The notes under the pieces are model-generated. The model was not told the origin of the DNA, made no database searches, and was given only the letters and a program-made list of their open reading frames with translations. A DNA stretch of 64,000 nt from Piscicola geometra (lineage: Eukaryota > Annelida > Clitellata > Hirudinida > Piscicolidae), in NCBI GenBank assembly GCA_943735955.1, contig CALSEQ010000043.1:5001-69000 (forward strand), in the 5' to 3' direction. This document shows, piece after piece, positions 1-10,600 of the stretch. Made by a program: the position numbers and the translations under genes. The stretch's first letter is position 1, and every line of letters starts with the position of its first letter.

Positions 1-483
1 GAAAGATCCATGGAGGATACACCGAACACCCCCACTGTTGTCACACAGCGATTTGTCACTTTCTCTGAAAGTTTCATTTCGATCGATAGGTGCCTCACCA
101 CTCTGTTGATAGCCTAGACGGCTGCTTTCTCTGTTTCCCTCGCCGGAAATTTTTCCTACTCTAGGGGATTTTTCCTACAAGAACTCTGGTGCTTTTCAGA
201 AAATTTGTTTTCTGAACACCTCAGTATAGGATCAGAGAAGAGCTTAAGAGCCCGTCGAAACTCTGTGAGTGAGCGGATCCAAACGGCCCGGCGGCCAAAA
301 AGTCCAACCGGCAATGGCCGCAAGGTTCTTTGCTCAGTACTTCGAGGATACCGGACAAAGTGGAACAGACCTTGCTCTATGTAAACCTGGGCTAAAACCC
401 CACAGGCTTGCATAGAGTGTAGGATCGGTCACTGCCCCTGGATGCCTATGATAGGCCGCTGATCCTTACTCCCACCCACACAC
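1..483 (+). repeat. Partial monomer M0 at left edge
   Basis: The window opens inside a monomer, at the GAAAGATCCATGG motif that lies 164 bases after the monomer marker in complete units. The remaining 483 bases run through the hairpin and the CCCGGG region to the next marker at 484. It carries ATTTTTCCTAC and GCGGCCAAAAAG, and CAAGAACTC where most units have CGAGAACTC. Confidence 0.95.
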
Positions 484-881
484 ATGAGACAGTCCGAGGC
501 CAATACAGCGCCAATTTTTTTACTTCTTCATCTTTACTCCCCATGCACCCCCAAACCAAATCCTTTTTACCCCCCAACCAACTCTGGTGCTTTTCAGAAA
601 ATTTGTTTTCTGAACACCTCAGTATAGGATCAGAGAAGAGCTTAAGAGCCCGTCGAAACTCTGTGAGTGAGCGGATCCAAACGGTCCGGCGCCCAAAAAG
701 TCCAACCGGCAATGGCCGCAAGGTTCTTTGCTCAGTACTTCGAGGATACCGGACAAAGTAGAACAGACCTTGCTCTATGTCAACCCGGGCTAAAACCCCA
801 CAGGCTTGCATAGAGTGTAGGATCGGTCACTGCCCCTGGATGCCTATGATAGGCCGCTGAGCCTTACTCCAACCCACACAC
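484..881 (+). repeat. Truncated monomer M1 (398 bp, 249-bp internal deletion)
   Basis: This unit jumps from ACCCCCCAACCAA straight to CTCTGGTGCTTTTCAG at about 581/582. Compared with M2, the missing part is equivalent to 980-1228, or 249 bp. Both sides share AA at the breakpoint, so a slippage or microhomology-mediated deletion fits. The lost segment includes the telomere-like C-rich tract, the TCGATCGA palindrome and the TTTTCCCTAC direct repeat; the hairpin is kept. It is the only unit in the window with a loss this large. Confidence 0.95.
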
Positions 882-936
882 ATGAGACAGTCCGAGGCCA
901 ATACGGCGCCAATTCTTTTACTTCTTTATCTTTACT

Positions 937-1028
937 CCCCATGCACCCCCACACCAAATCCTTTTTACCCCCCAACCAAACCTACAGGCAAATGGTTGTC
1001 CTCCCTGTCTCACCCTAATCCCAACCCC
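937..1028 (-). other. C-rich tract with telomere-like motif (representative copy in M2)
   Basis: The plus strand has C4, C5 and C6 runs followed by CCCTAATCCCAACCCC. Read on the minus strand this ends as GGGGTTGGGATTAGGG, a degenerate match to TTAGGG-type telomere repeats with three closely spaced G runs. With the neighbouring G6, G5 and G4 runs the minus strand could form a G-quadruplex with long loops, or the plus strand an i-motif. The tract is in nearly every unit; in many right-domain units TAATCCC is TACTCCC, which weakens the telomere match. It is missing from M1. Function is unknown. Confidence 0.6.
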
Positions 1029-1239
1029 ACACACATGGACAGCGCGAAAGATCTATGGAGGATACACCGAACACCCCCACTGTTGTCACACAGCGATTTG
1101 TCACTTTCTCTGAAAGTTTCATTTCGATCGATAGGTGCCTCACCACTCTGTTGATAGCCTAGACGGCTGCTTTCTCTGTTTTCCTAGCCGGAAGTTTTCC
1201 CTACTCTAGGGGATTTTTCCTACGAGAACTCTGGTGCTT

Positions 1240-1261
1240 TTCAGAAAATTTGTTTTCTGAA
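1240..1261 (+). other. Perfect 9-bp inverted repeat (hairpin), representative copy
   Basis: The arms TTCAGAAAA (1240-1248) and TTTTCTGAA (1253-1261) are exact reverse complements around a TTTG loop. The element sits 358 bases after the marker in full-length units and recurs in nearly all units, including truncated M1. In M49 and M50 the loop is CTTG and the stem is intact. Some right-domain units break the right arm: TTTTCTCAA near 30,305 and 33,541, TTTGTTGAA near 37,421, 38,714, 41,303, 43,242 and 45,831. The sequence could form a cruciform or an RNA hairpin; no trailing T run makes it a terminator. Confidence 0.8.
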
Positions 1262-2031
1262 CACCTCAGTATAGGATCATAGAAGAGCTTAAGAGCCCGT
1301 CGAAACTCTGTGAGTGAGCGGATCCAAACGGTCCGGTGCCCAAAAAGTCCAACCGGCAATGGCCGCAAGGTTCTTTGCTTAGTACTTCGAGGATACAGGA
1401 CAAAGTGGAACAGACCTTGCTCTATGTCAACCCGGGCTAAAACCCCACAGGCTTGCATAGAGTGTAAGATCGGTCACTGCCCCTGGATGCCTATGATAGG
1501 CCGCTGAGCCTTACTCCCACCCACACACATGAGACAGTCCGAGGCCAATACGGCGCCAATTTTTTTACTTCTTTATCTTTACTCCCCATGCACCCCCACA
1601 CCAAATCCTTTTTACCCCCCAACCAAATCTACAGGCAATTGGTTGTCCTCACTGTCTCACCCTAATCCTAACCCCACACACATGGACAGCGCGAAAGATC
1701 CATGGAGGATACACCGAACACCCCCACTGTTGTCACACAGCGATTTGTCACTTTCTCTGAAAGTTTCATTTCGATCGATAGGTGCCTCACCACTCTGTTG
1801 ATAGCCTAGACGGCTGCTTTCTCTGTTTCCCTCGCCGGAAATTTTCCCTACTTTAGGGGATTTTTCCTACGAGAACTCTGGTGCTTTCCAGAAAATTTGT
1901 TTTCTGAACACCTCAGTATAGGATCAGAGAAGAGCTTAAGAGCCCGTCGAAACTCTGTGAGTGAGCGGATCCAAACGGCCCGGCGCCCAAAAAATCCAAC
2001 CGGCAATGGCCGCAAGGTTTTTTGCTCAGTA

Positions 2032-2048
2032 CTTCGAGGATACCGGAC
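2032..2048 (+). other. CENP-B-box-like 17-mer (representative copy in M3)
   Basis: The 17 bases CTTCGAGGATACCGGAC line up with the mammalian CENP-B box pattern NTTCGNNNNANNCGGGN and match 7 of its 9 fixed positions. The central A is T and the last G of CGGG is A. The element recurs in left-domain units. In the right-domain subfamily TTCG becomes TTTG, losing another fixed position. With two fixed mismatches, binding is doubtful and the likeness may be chance. Confidence 0.2.
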
Positions 2049-2289
2049 TAAGTGGAACAGACCTTGCTCTATGTCAACCCGGGCTGAAACCCCACAGGCT
2101 TGCATAGAGTGTAGGATCGGTCACTGCCCCTTGATGCCTATGATAGGCCGCTGATCCTTACTCCCACCCACACACATGAGACAGTCCGAGGCCAAGACGG
2201 CGCCAATTTTTTTACTCCTTTATCTTTACTCCCCATGCACCCCCACACCAAATCCTTTTTACCCCCCAACCAAACCTACAGGCAAATGG

Positions 2290-4885
2290 TTGTCCTCACT
2301 GTCTCACCCTAATCCCAACCCCACACACATGGACTGCGCGAAAGATCCATGGAAGATACACCGAACACCCCCACTGTTGTCACACAGCGATTTGTCAATT
2401 TCTCTGAAAGTTTCATTTCGATCGATAGGTGCCTCACCACTCTGTTGATAGCCTAGACAGCTGCTTTCTCTGTTTCCCTCGCCGGAAATTTTCCCTACTC
2501 TAGGGGATTTTTCCCACGAGAACTCTGGTGCTTTTCAGAAAATTTGTTTTCTGAACACCTCAGTATAGGATCAGAGAAGAGCTTAAGAGCCCGTCGAAAC
2601 TCTGTGAGTGAGCGGATCTAAACGGTCCGGCGCCCAAAAAGTCCAACCGGCAATGGCCGCAAGGTTCTTTGCCCAGTACTTCGAGGATACCGGACAAAGT
2701 GGAACAGACCTTGCTCTATGTCAACCCGGGCTAAAACCCCACAGGCTTGCATAGAGTGTAGGATCGGTCACTGCCCTTGGATGCCTATGATAGGCCGCTG
2801 ATTTTTACTCCCACCCACACACATGAGACAGTCCGAGGCCAATACGGCGCCAATTTTTTTACTTCTTTATCTTTACTCCCCACACACCCCCACACCAAAT
2901 CCTTTTTACCCCCCAACCAAACCTACAGGCAAATGGTTGTCCTCACTGTCTCACCCTAATCCCAACCCCACACACATGGACAGCGCGAAAGATCCATAGA
3001 GGATACACTGAACACCCCCACTGTTGTCACACAGCGATTTGTCACTTTCTCTGAAAGTTTCATTTCGATCGATAGGTGCCTCACCACTCTGTTGATAGCC
3101 TAGACGGCTGCTTTCTCTGTTTCCCTCGCCGGAAATTTTCCCTACTCTAGGGGATTTTTCCTACGAGAACTCTGGTGCTTTTCAGAAAATTTGTTTTCTA
3201 AACACCTCAGTATAGGATCAGAGAAGAGCTTAAGAGCCCGTCGAAACTCTGTGAGTGAGCGGATCCAAACGGTCCGGCGCCCAAAAAGTTCAACCGGCAA
3301 TGGCCGCAAGGTTCATTGCTCAGTACTTTGAGGATACCGGACAAAGTGGAACAGACTTTGCTCTATGTCAACCCGGGCTAAAACCCCACAGGCATGCATA
3401 GAGTGTAGGATCGGTCACTGCCCCTGGATGCCTATGATAGGCCGCTGATCCTTACTCCCACCCACACACATGAGACAGTCCGAGGCCAATACGGCGCCAT
3501 TTTATTACTTCTTTATCTTTACTCTCCATGCACCCCCACACCAAATCCTTTTTACCCCCCAACCAAACCTACAGGCAAATGGTTGTCCTCACTGTCTCAC
3601 CCTAATCCCAACCCCACACACATGGACTGCGCGAAAGATCCATGGAAGATACACCGAACACCCCCACTGTTGTCACACAGCGATTTGTCACTTTCTCTGA
3701 AAGTTTCATTTCGATCGATAGGTGCCTCACCACTCTGTTGATAGCCTAGACAGCTGCTTTCTCTGTTTCCCTCGCCGGAAATTTTCCCTACTCTAGGGGA
3801 TTTTTCCCACGAGAACTCTGGTGCTTTTCAGAAAATTTGTTTTCTGAACACCTCAGTATAGGATCAGAGAAGAGCTTAAGAGCCCGTCGAAACTCTGTGA
3901 GTGAGCGGATCTAAACGGTCCGGCGCCCAAAAAGTCCAACCGGCAATGGCTGCAAGGTTCTTTGCCCAGTACTTCGAGGATACCGGACAAAGTGGAACAG
4001 ACCTTGCTCTATGTCAACCCGGGCTAAAACCCCACAGGCTTGCATAGAGTGTAGGATCGGTCACTGCCCTTGGATGCCTATGATAGGCCGCTGATTTTTA
4101 CTCCCACCCACACACATGAGACAGTCCGAGGCCAATACGGCGCCAATTTTTTTACTTCTTTATCTTTACTCCCCACACACCCCCACACCAAATCCTTTTT
4201 ACCCCCCAACCAAACCTACAGGCAAATGGTTGTCCTCACTGTCTCACCCTAATCCCAACCCCACACACATGGACAGCGCGAAAGATCCATAGAGGATACA
4301 CTGAACACCCCCACTGTTGTCACACAGCGATTTGTCACTTTCTCTGAAAGTTTCATTTCGATCGATAGGTGCCTCACCACTCTGTTGATAGCCTAGACGG
4401 CTGCTTTCTCTGTTTCCCTCGCCGGAAATTTTCCCTACTCTAGGGGATTTTTCCTACGAGAACTCTGGTGCTTTTCAGAAAATTTGTTTTCTAAACACCT
4501 CAGTATAGGATCAGAGAAGAGCTTAAGAGCCCGTCGAAATTCTGTGAGTGAGCGGATCCAAACGGTCCGGCGCCCAAAAAGTTCAACCGGCAATGGCCGC
4601 AAGGTTCATTGCTCAGTACTTTGAGGATACCGGACAAAGTGGAACAGACTTTGCTCTATGTCAACCCGGGCTAAAACCCCACAGGCATGCATAGAGTGTA
4701 GGATCGGTCACTGCCCCTGGATGCCTATGATAGGCCGCTGATCCTTACTCCCACCCACACACATGAGACAGTCCGAGGCCAATACGGCGCCATTTTATTA
4801 CTTCTTTATCTTTACTCTCCATGCACCCCCACACCAAATCCTTTTTACCCCCCAACCAAACCTACAGGCAAATGGTTGTCCTCAC
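2290..4885 (+). repeat. Dimeric higher-order repeat, two copies, period 1,293 bp
   Basis: M4b-M5-M6a is repeated as M6b-M7-M8a. Shared rare variants at matching positions include GGACTGCGCG and GGAAGATACACC (2333 and 3626), TTCCCACGAG, GGATCTAAACGG, TTGCCCAGTAC, CCCTTGGATGCC with CTGATTTTTACTC, CTCCCCACACACC, CATAGAGGATACACTG, TTCTAAACACC, GGCATGCATAG, and the 1-bp-shorter CCATTTTATTAC. Only a few differences separate the copies, for example GGCCGC against GGCTGC, so the duplication is recent. The right edge lies where CTCACTGTCTCACC (3590) meets CTCACAATCTCACC (4883). Edges are approximate. Confidence 0.85.
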
Positions 4886-5290
4886 AATCTCACCCTAATC
4901 CCAACCCCACACACATGGACAGCGCGAAAGATCCATGGAGGATACACCGAACACCCCCACTGTTGTCACACAGCGATTTGTCACTTTCTCTGAAAGTTTC
5001 ATTTCGATCGATAGGTGCCTCACTACTCTGTTGCCAGCCTAGACGGCTGCTTTCTCTGTTTCCCTCGCCGGAAATTTTCCCTACTCTAGGGGATTTTTCC
5101 TACGAAAACTCTGGTGCTTTTCAGAAAATTTGTTTTCTGAACACCTCAGTATAGGATCAGAGAAGAGCTTAAGAGCCCGTCGAAACTCTGTGAGTGAGCG
5201 GATCCAAACGGTCCGGCGCCCAAGAAGTTCAACCGGCAATAGCCGCAAGTTTCATTGCTCAGTACTTTGAGGATACCGGACAAAGTGGAA
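3180..5290 (+). repeat. Right-type sequence patches inside the left domain (M5, M7, M8)
   Basis: M5b, M7b and M8b carry GTTCATTG and CAGTACTTTGAGG along with AAAAGTTCAACCGG or AGAAGTTCAACCGG. This combination is otherwise typical of the array beyond 28.9 kb. The neighbouring units M4b, M6b and M9b have GTTCTTTG, or GTTCTTGG in M9, with CTTCGAGG. The other right-domain markers (CTCACCGG, CTTCCATAG, TTTAACTG) are absent. The span contains ordinary left-type units between the patches. Confidence 0.7.
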
Positions 5291-5727
5291 GAGACCTTGC
5301 TCCATGTCAACCCGGGCTAAAACCCCACAGGCTTGCATAGAGTGTAGGATCGGTCACTGCCCCTGGATGCCTATGATAGGCCGCTGATCCTTACTCCCAC
5401 CCACACACATGAGACAGTCCGAGGCCAATACGGCGCCAATTTTTTTACTTCTTTATCTTTACTCCCCATGCACCCCCACACCAAATCCTTTTTACCCCCC
5501 AACCAAACCTACAGGCAAATGGTTGTCCTCACTGTCTCACCCTAATCCCAACCATACACACATGGACAGCGCGAAAGATCCATGGAGGATACACCGAACA
5601 CCCCCACTGTTGTCACACAGCGATTTGTCACTTTCTCTGAAAGTTTCATTTCGATCGATAGGTGCCTCACCACTCTGTTGATAGCCTAGACGGCTGCTTT
5701 CTCTGTTTCCCTCGCCGGAAATTTTCC

Positions 5728-7668
5728 CTACTCTAGGGGATTTTTCCTACGAGAACTCTGGTGCTTTTCAGAAAATTTGTTTTCTGAACACCTCAGTATA
5801 GGATCAGAGAAGAGCTTAAGAGCCCGTCGAAACTCTGTGAGTGAGCGAATCCAAACGGTCCGGCGCCCAAAAAGTCCAACCGGCAATGGCCGCAAGGTTC
5901 TTGGCTCAGTACTTCGAGGATACCGGACAAAGTGGAACAGACCTTGCTCTATGTCAACCCGGGCTAAAACCCCACAGGCTTGCATAGAGTGTAGGATCGG
6001 TCACTGCCCCTGGATGCCTATGATGGGCCGCTGATCCTTACTCCCACCCACACACATGAGACAGTCCGAGGCCAATACGGCGCCAATTTTTTTACTTCTT
6101 TATCTTTACTCCCCATGCATCCCCACACCAAATCCTTTTTACCCCCCAACCAAACCTACAGGCAAATGGTTGTCCTCACTGTCTCACCCTAATCCCAACC
6201 CCACACACATGGACAGCGCGAAAGATCCATGGAGGATACACCGAACACCCCCACTGTTGTCACACAGCGATTTGTCACTTTCTCTGAAAGTTTCATTTCG
6301 ATCGATAGGTGCCTCACCACTCTGTTGATAGCCTAGACGGCTGCTTTCTCTGTTTCCCTCGCCGGAAATTTTCCCTACTCTAGGGGATTTTTCCTACGAG
6401 AACTCTGGTGCTTTTCAGAAAATTTGTTTTCTGAACACCTCAGTATAGGATCAGAGAAGAGCTTAAGAGCCCGTCGAAACTCTGTGAGTGAGCGAATTTA
6501 AACGGTCCGGCGCCCAAAAAGTCCAACCGGCAATCGCCGCAAGGTTCTTGGCTCAGTACTTCGAGGATACCGGACAAAGTGGAACAGACCTTGCTCTATG
6601 TCAACCCGGGCTAAAACCCCACAGGCTTGCATAGAGTGTAGGATCGGTCACTGCCCCTGGATGCCTATGATGGGCCGCTGATCCTTACTCCCACCCACAC
6701 ACATGAGACAGTCCGAGGCCAATACGGCGCCAATTTTTTTACTTCTTTATCTTTACTCCCCATGCATCCCCACACCAAATCCTTTTTACCCCCCAACCAA
6801 ACCTACAGGCAAATGGTTGTCCTCACTGTCTCACCCTAATCCCAACCCCACACACATGGACAGCGCGAAAGATCCATGGAGGATACACCGAACACCCCCA
6901 CTGTTGTCACACAGCGATTTGTCACTTTCTCTTAAAGTTTCATTTCGATCGATAGGTGCCTCACCACTCTGTTGATAGCCTAGACGGCTGCTTTCTCTGT
7001 TTCCCTCGCCGGAAATTTTCCCTACTCGAGGGGATTTTTCCTACGAGAACTCTGGTGCTTTTCAGAAAATTTGTTTTCTGAACACCTCAGTATAGGATCA
7101 GAGAAGAGCTTAAGAGCCCGTCGAAACTCTGTGAGTGAGCGAATCCAAACGGTCCGGCGCCCAAAAAGTTCAACCGACAATGGCCGCAAGGTTCTTGGCT
7201 CAGTACTTCGAGGATACCGGACAAAGTGGAACAGACCTTGCTCTATGTCAACCCGGGCTAAAACCCCACAGGCTTGCATAGAGTGTAGGATCGGTCACTG
7301 CCCCTGGATGCCTATGATGGGCCGCTGATCCTTACTCCCACCCACACACATGAGACAGTCCGAGGCCAATACGGCGCCAATTTTTTTACTTCTTTATCTT
7401 TACTCCCCATGCATCCCCACACCAAATCCTTTTTACCCCCCAACCAAACCTACAGGCAAATGGTTGTCCTCACTGTCTCACCCTAATCCCAACCCCACAC
7501 ACATGGACAGCGCGAAAGATCCATGGAGGATACACCGAACACCACCACTGTTGTCACACAGCGATTTGTCACTTTCTCTGAAAGTTTCATTTCGATCGAT
7601 AGGTGCCTCACCACTCTGTTGATAGCCTAGACGGCTGCTTTCTCTGTTTCCCTCGCCGGAAATTTTCC
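5728..7668 (+). repeat. Monomer-level triplication (M9b to M12a), period 647 bp
   Basis: Three successive units share GTTCTTGGCTCAG (5898, 6545, 7192), TGATGGGCCGC (6021, 6668, 7315) and CATGCATCCCC (6114, 6761, 7408). Private differences are few: GAATTTAAACGG and AATCGCCGC in the second copy; TCTTAAAG at about 6932; ACTCGAGGGG at 7024 and TTCAACCGACAATGG at 7188 in the third. This is a recent one-unit amplification. Confidence 0.8.
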
Positions 7669-10600
7669 CTACTCTAGGGGATTTTTCTTACGAGAACTCT
7701 GGTGCTTTTCAGAAAATTTGTTTTCTGAACACCCCAGTATAGGATCAGAGAAGAGTTTAAGAGCCCGTCGAAACTCTGTGAGTGAGCGAATCCAAACGGT
7801 CCGGCGCCCAAAAAGTCCAACCGGCAATGGCCGCAAGGTTCTTTGCTCAGTACTTCGAGGATACCGGACAAAGTGGAACAGACCGTGCTCTATGTCAACC
7901 CGGGCTAAAACCCCACAGGCTTGCATAGAGTGTAGGATCGGTCACTGCCCCTGGATGCCTATGATAGGCCGCTGATCCTCACTCCCACCCACACACATGA
8001 GACAGTCCGAGGCCAATACGGCGCCAACTTTTTTACTTCTTTATCTTTACTCCCTATGCACCCCTACACCAAATCCTTTTTACCCCCCAACCAAACCTAC
8101 AGGCAAATGGTTGTCCTCACTGTCTCACCCTAATCCCAACCCCACACACATGGACAGCGCGAAAGATCCATGGAGGATACACCGAACACCCCCACTGTTG
8201 TCACACAGCGATTTGTCACTTTCTCTGAAAGTTTCATTTCGATCGATAGGTGCCTCACCACTCTGTTGATAGCCTAGACGGCTGCTTTCTCTGTTTCCCT
8301 CACCGGAAATTTTCCCTACTCTAGGGGATTTTTCCTACGAGAACTCTGGTGCTTTTCAGAAAATTTGTTTTCTGAACACCTCAGTATAGGATCAGAGAAG
8401 AGCTTAAGAGCCCGTCGAAACTCTGTGAGTGAGCGAATCCAAACGGTCCGGCGCCCAAAAAGTCCAACCGGCAATGGCCGCAAGGTTCTTGGCTCAGTAC
8501 TTCGAGGATACCGGACAAAGTGGAACAGACCTTGCTCTATGTCAACCCGGGCTATAACCCCACAGGCTTGCATAGAGTGTAGGATCGGTCACTGCCCCTG
8601 GATGCCTATGATAGGCCGCTGATCCTTACTCCCACCCACACACATGAGACAGTCCAAGGCCAATACGGCGCCAATTTTTTTACTTCTTTATCTTTACTCC
8701 CCATGCACCCCCTCACCAAATCCTTTTTACCCCCCAACCAAACCTACAGGCAAATGGTTGTCCTCACTGTCTCACCCTAATCCCAACCCCACACACATGG
8801 ACAGCGCGAAAGATCCATGGAGGATACACCGAACACCCCCACTGTTATCACACAGCGATTTGTCACTTTCTCTGAAAGTTTCATTTCGATCGATAGCTGC
8901 CTCACCACTCTGTTGCTAGCCTAGACGGCTGCTTTCTCTGTTTCCCTCGCCGGAAATTTTCCCTACTCTAGGTGATTTTTCCTACGAGAACTCTGATGCT
9001 TTTCAGAAAATTTGTTTTCTGAACACCTCAGTATAGGATCAGAGAAGAGCTCAAAAGCCCGTCGAAACTCTGTGAGTGAGCGGATCCAAACGGTCTGGCG
9101 CCCAAAAAGTCCAACCGGCAATGGCCGCAAGGTTCTTTGCTCAGTACTTCGAGGATACCGGACAAAGTAGAACAGACCTTGCTCTATGTCAACCCGGGCT
9201 AAAACCCCACAGGCTTGCATAGAGTGTAGGATCGGTCACTGCCCCTGGATGCCTATGATAGGCCGCTGATCCTTACTCCCACCCACACACCTGAGACAGT
9301 CCGAGACCAATACGGCACCATTTTTTTACTTCTTTATCTTTACTCTCCATGCACCCCCACACCAAATCCTTTTTACCCCCCAACCAAACTTACCGGCAAA
9401 GGGTTGTCCTCACTGTCTCTCCCTAATCCCAACCCCACACACATGGACAGCGCGAAAGATCCATGGAGGATACACCGAACACCCCCACTGTTGTCACACA
9501 GCGATTTGTCACTTTCTCTGAAAGTTTCATTTCGATCGATAGGTGCCTCACTACTCTGTTGCTAGCCTAGACGGCTGCTTTCTCTGTTTCCCTCGCCGGA
9601 AATTTTCCCTACTCTAGGTGATTTTTCCTACGAGAACTCTGGTGCTTTTCAGAAAATTTGTTTTCTGAACACCTCAGTATAGGATCAGAGAAGAGCTCAA
9701 AAGCCCGTCGAAACTCTGTGAGTGAGCGGATCCAAACGGTCCGGCGCCCAAAAAGTCCAACCGGCAATGGCCGCAAGGTTCTTTGCTCAGTACTTCGAGG
9801 ATACCGGACAAAGTGGAACAGACCTTGCTCTATGTCAACCCGGGCTAAAACCCCACAGGCTTGCATAGAGTGTAGGATCGGTCACTGCCCCTGGATGCCT
9901 ATGATAGGCCGCTGATCCTTACTCCCACCCACACACCTGAGACAGTCCGAGACCAATACGGCGCCATTTTTTTACTTCTTTATCTTTACTCTCCATGCAC
10001 CCCCACACCAAATCCTTTTTACCCCCCAACCAAACCTACCGGCAAAGGGTTGTCCTCACTGTCTCTCCCTAATCCCAACCCCACACACATGGACAGCGCG
10101 AAAGATCCATGGAGGATACACCGAACACCCCCACTGTTATCACACAGCGATTTGTCACTTTCTCTGAAAGTTTCATTTCGATCGATAGCTGCCTCACCAC
10201 TCTGTTGCTAGCCTAGACGGCTGCTTTCTCTGTTTCCCTCGCCGGAAATTTTCCCTACTCTAGGTGATTTTTCCTACGAGAACTCTGATGCTTTTCAGAA
10301 AATTTGTTTTCTGAACACCTCAGTATAGGATCAGAGAAGAGCTCAAAAGCCCGTCGAAACTCTGTGAGTGAGCGGATCCAAACGGTCTGGCGCCCAAAAA
10401 GTCCAACCGGCAATGGCCGCAAGGTTCTTTGCTCAGTACTTCGAGGATACCGGACAAAGTAGAACAGACCTTGCTCTATGTCAACCCGGGCTAAAACCCC
10501 ACAGGCTTGCATAGAGTGTAGGATCGGTCACTGCCCCTGGATGCCTATGATAGGCCGCTGATCCTTACTCCCACCCACACACCTGAGACAGTCCGAGACC

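Larger units (their letters stand above)
882..1528 (+). repeat. Complete 647-bp monomer M2, described as the reference
   Basis: Order of landmarks: the marker ATGAGACAGTCC; a GGCGCC site; a T-rich tract; C runs at 937-940, 946-950 and 968-973; the telomere-like CCCTAATCCCAACCCC at 1013-1028; CACACACATGGACAGCGCG; GATCTATGG (usually GATCCATGG); the TCGATCGA palindrome; TAGCCTAGACGG; two copies of a TTTTYCCTAC motif; the hairpin at 1240-1261; CTTAAG; GGATCC; a region rich in CpG; CCCGGG; and a return to the CCCACCCACACAC that precedes the next marker. Most units have single NcoI (CCATGG), BamHI, AflII and SmaI sites, which would give a 647-bp ladder. By eye the consensus holds about 26 CpGs. Confidence 0.9.

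Noticed and set aside
110..521. Possible Pol III transcription unit: TAGCCTAGACGG resembles an A box, GGTTCTTTGC (GGTTCATTGC in right-type units) a B box, and T7 at 515-521 a terminator
   Set aside because: The boxes are about 214 bp apart, the B box has one or two core mismatches, and T5 runs between them (in GGGGATTTTTCC) would end transcription early.
1240..1261. Hairpin as a rho-independent terminator
   Set aside because: The stem is A/T-rich and followed by ACACCTCAG rather than a T run, and the setting is a eukaryotic-type satellite.
1201..1801. Recurring open frames of about 85 codons (minus strand, starting Met-Gln-Ala-Cys) and about 90 codons (plus strand, starting Met-Arg-Gln-Ser) in many units
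   Set aside because: They are carried along by the repeat. In the right domain GTTCATTG puts a TGA in the minus frame and TTTAACTG a TAA in the plus frame, yet those units were amplified. Frames overlap on both strands, indels are tolerated, and no protein family is recognisable.
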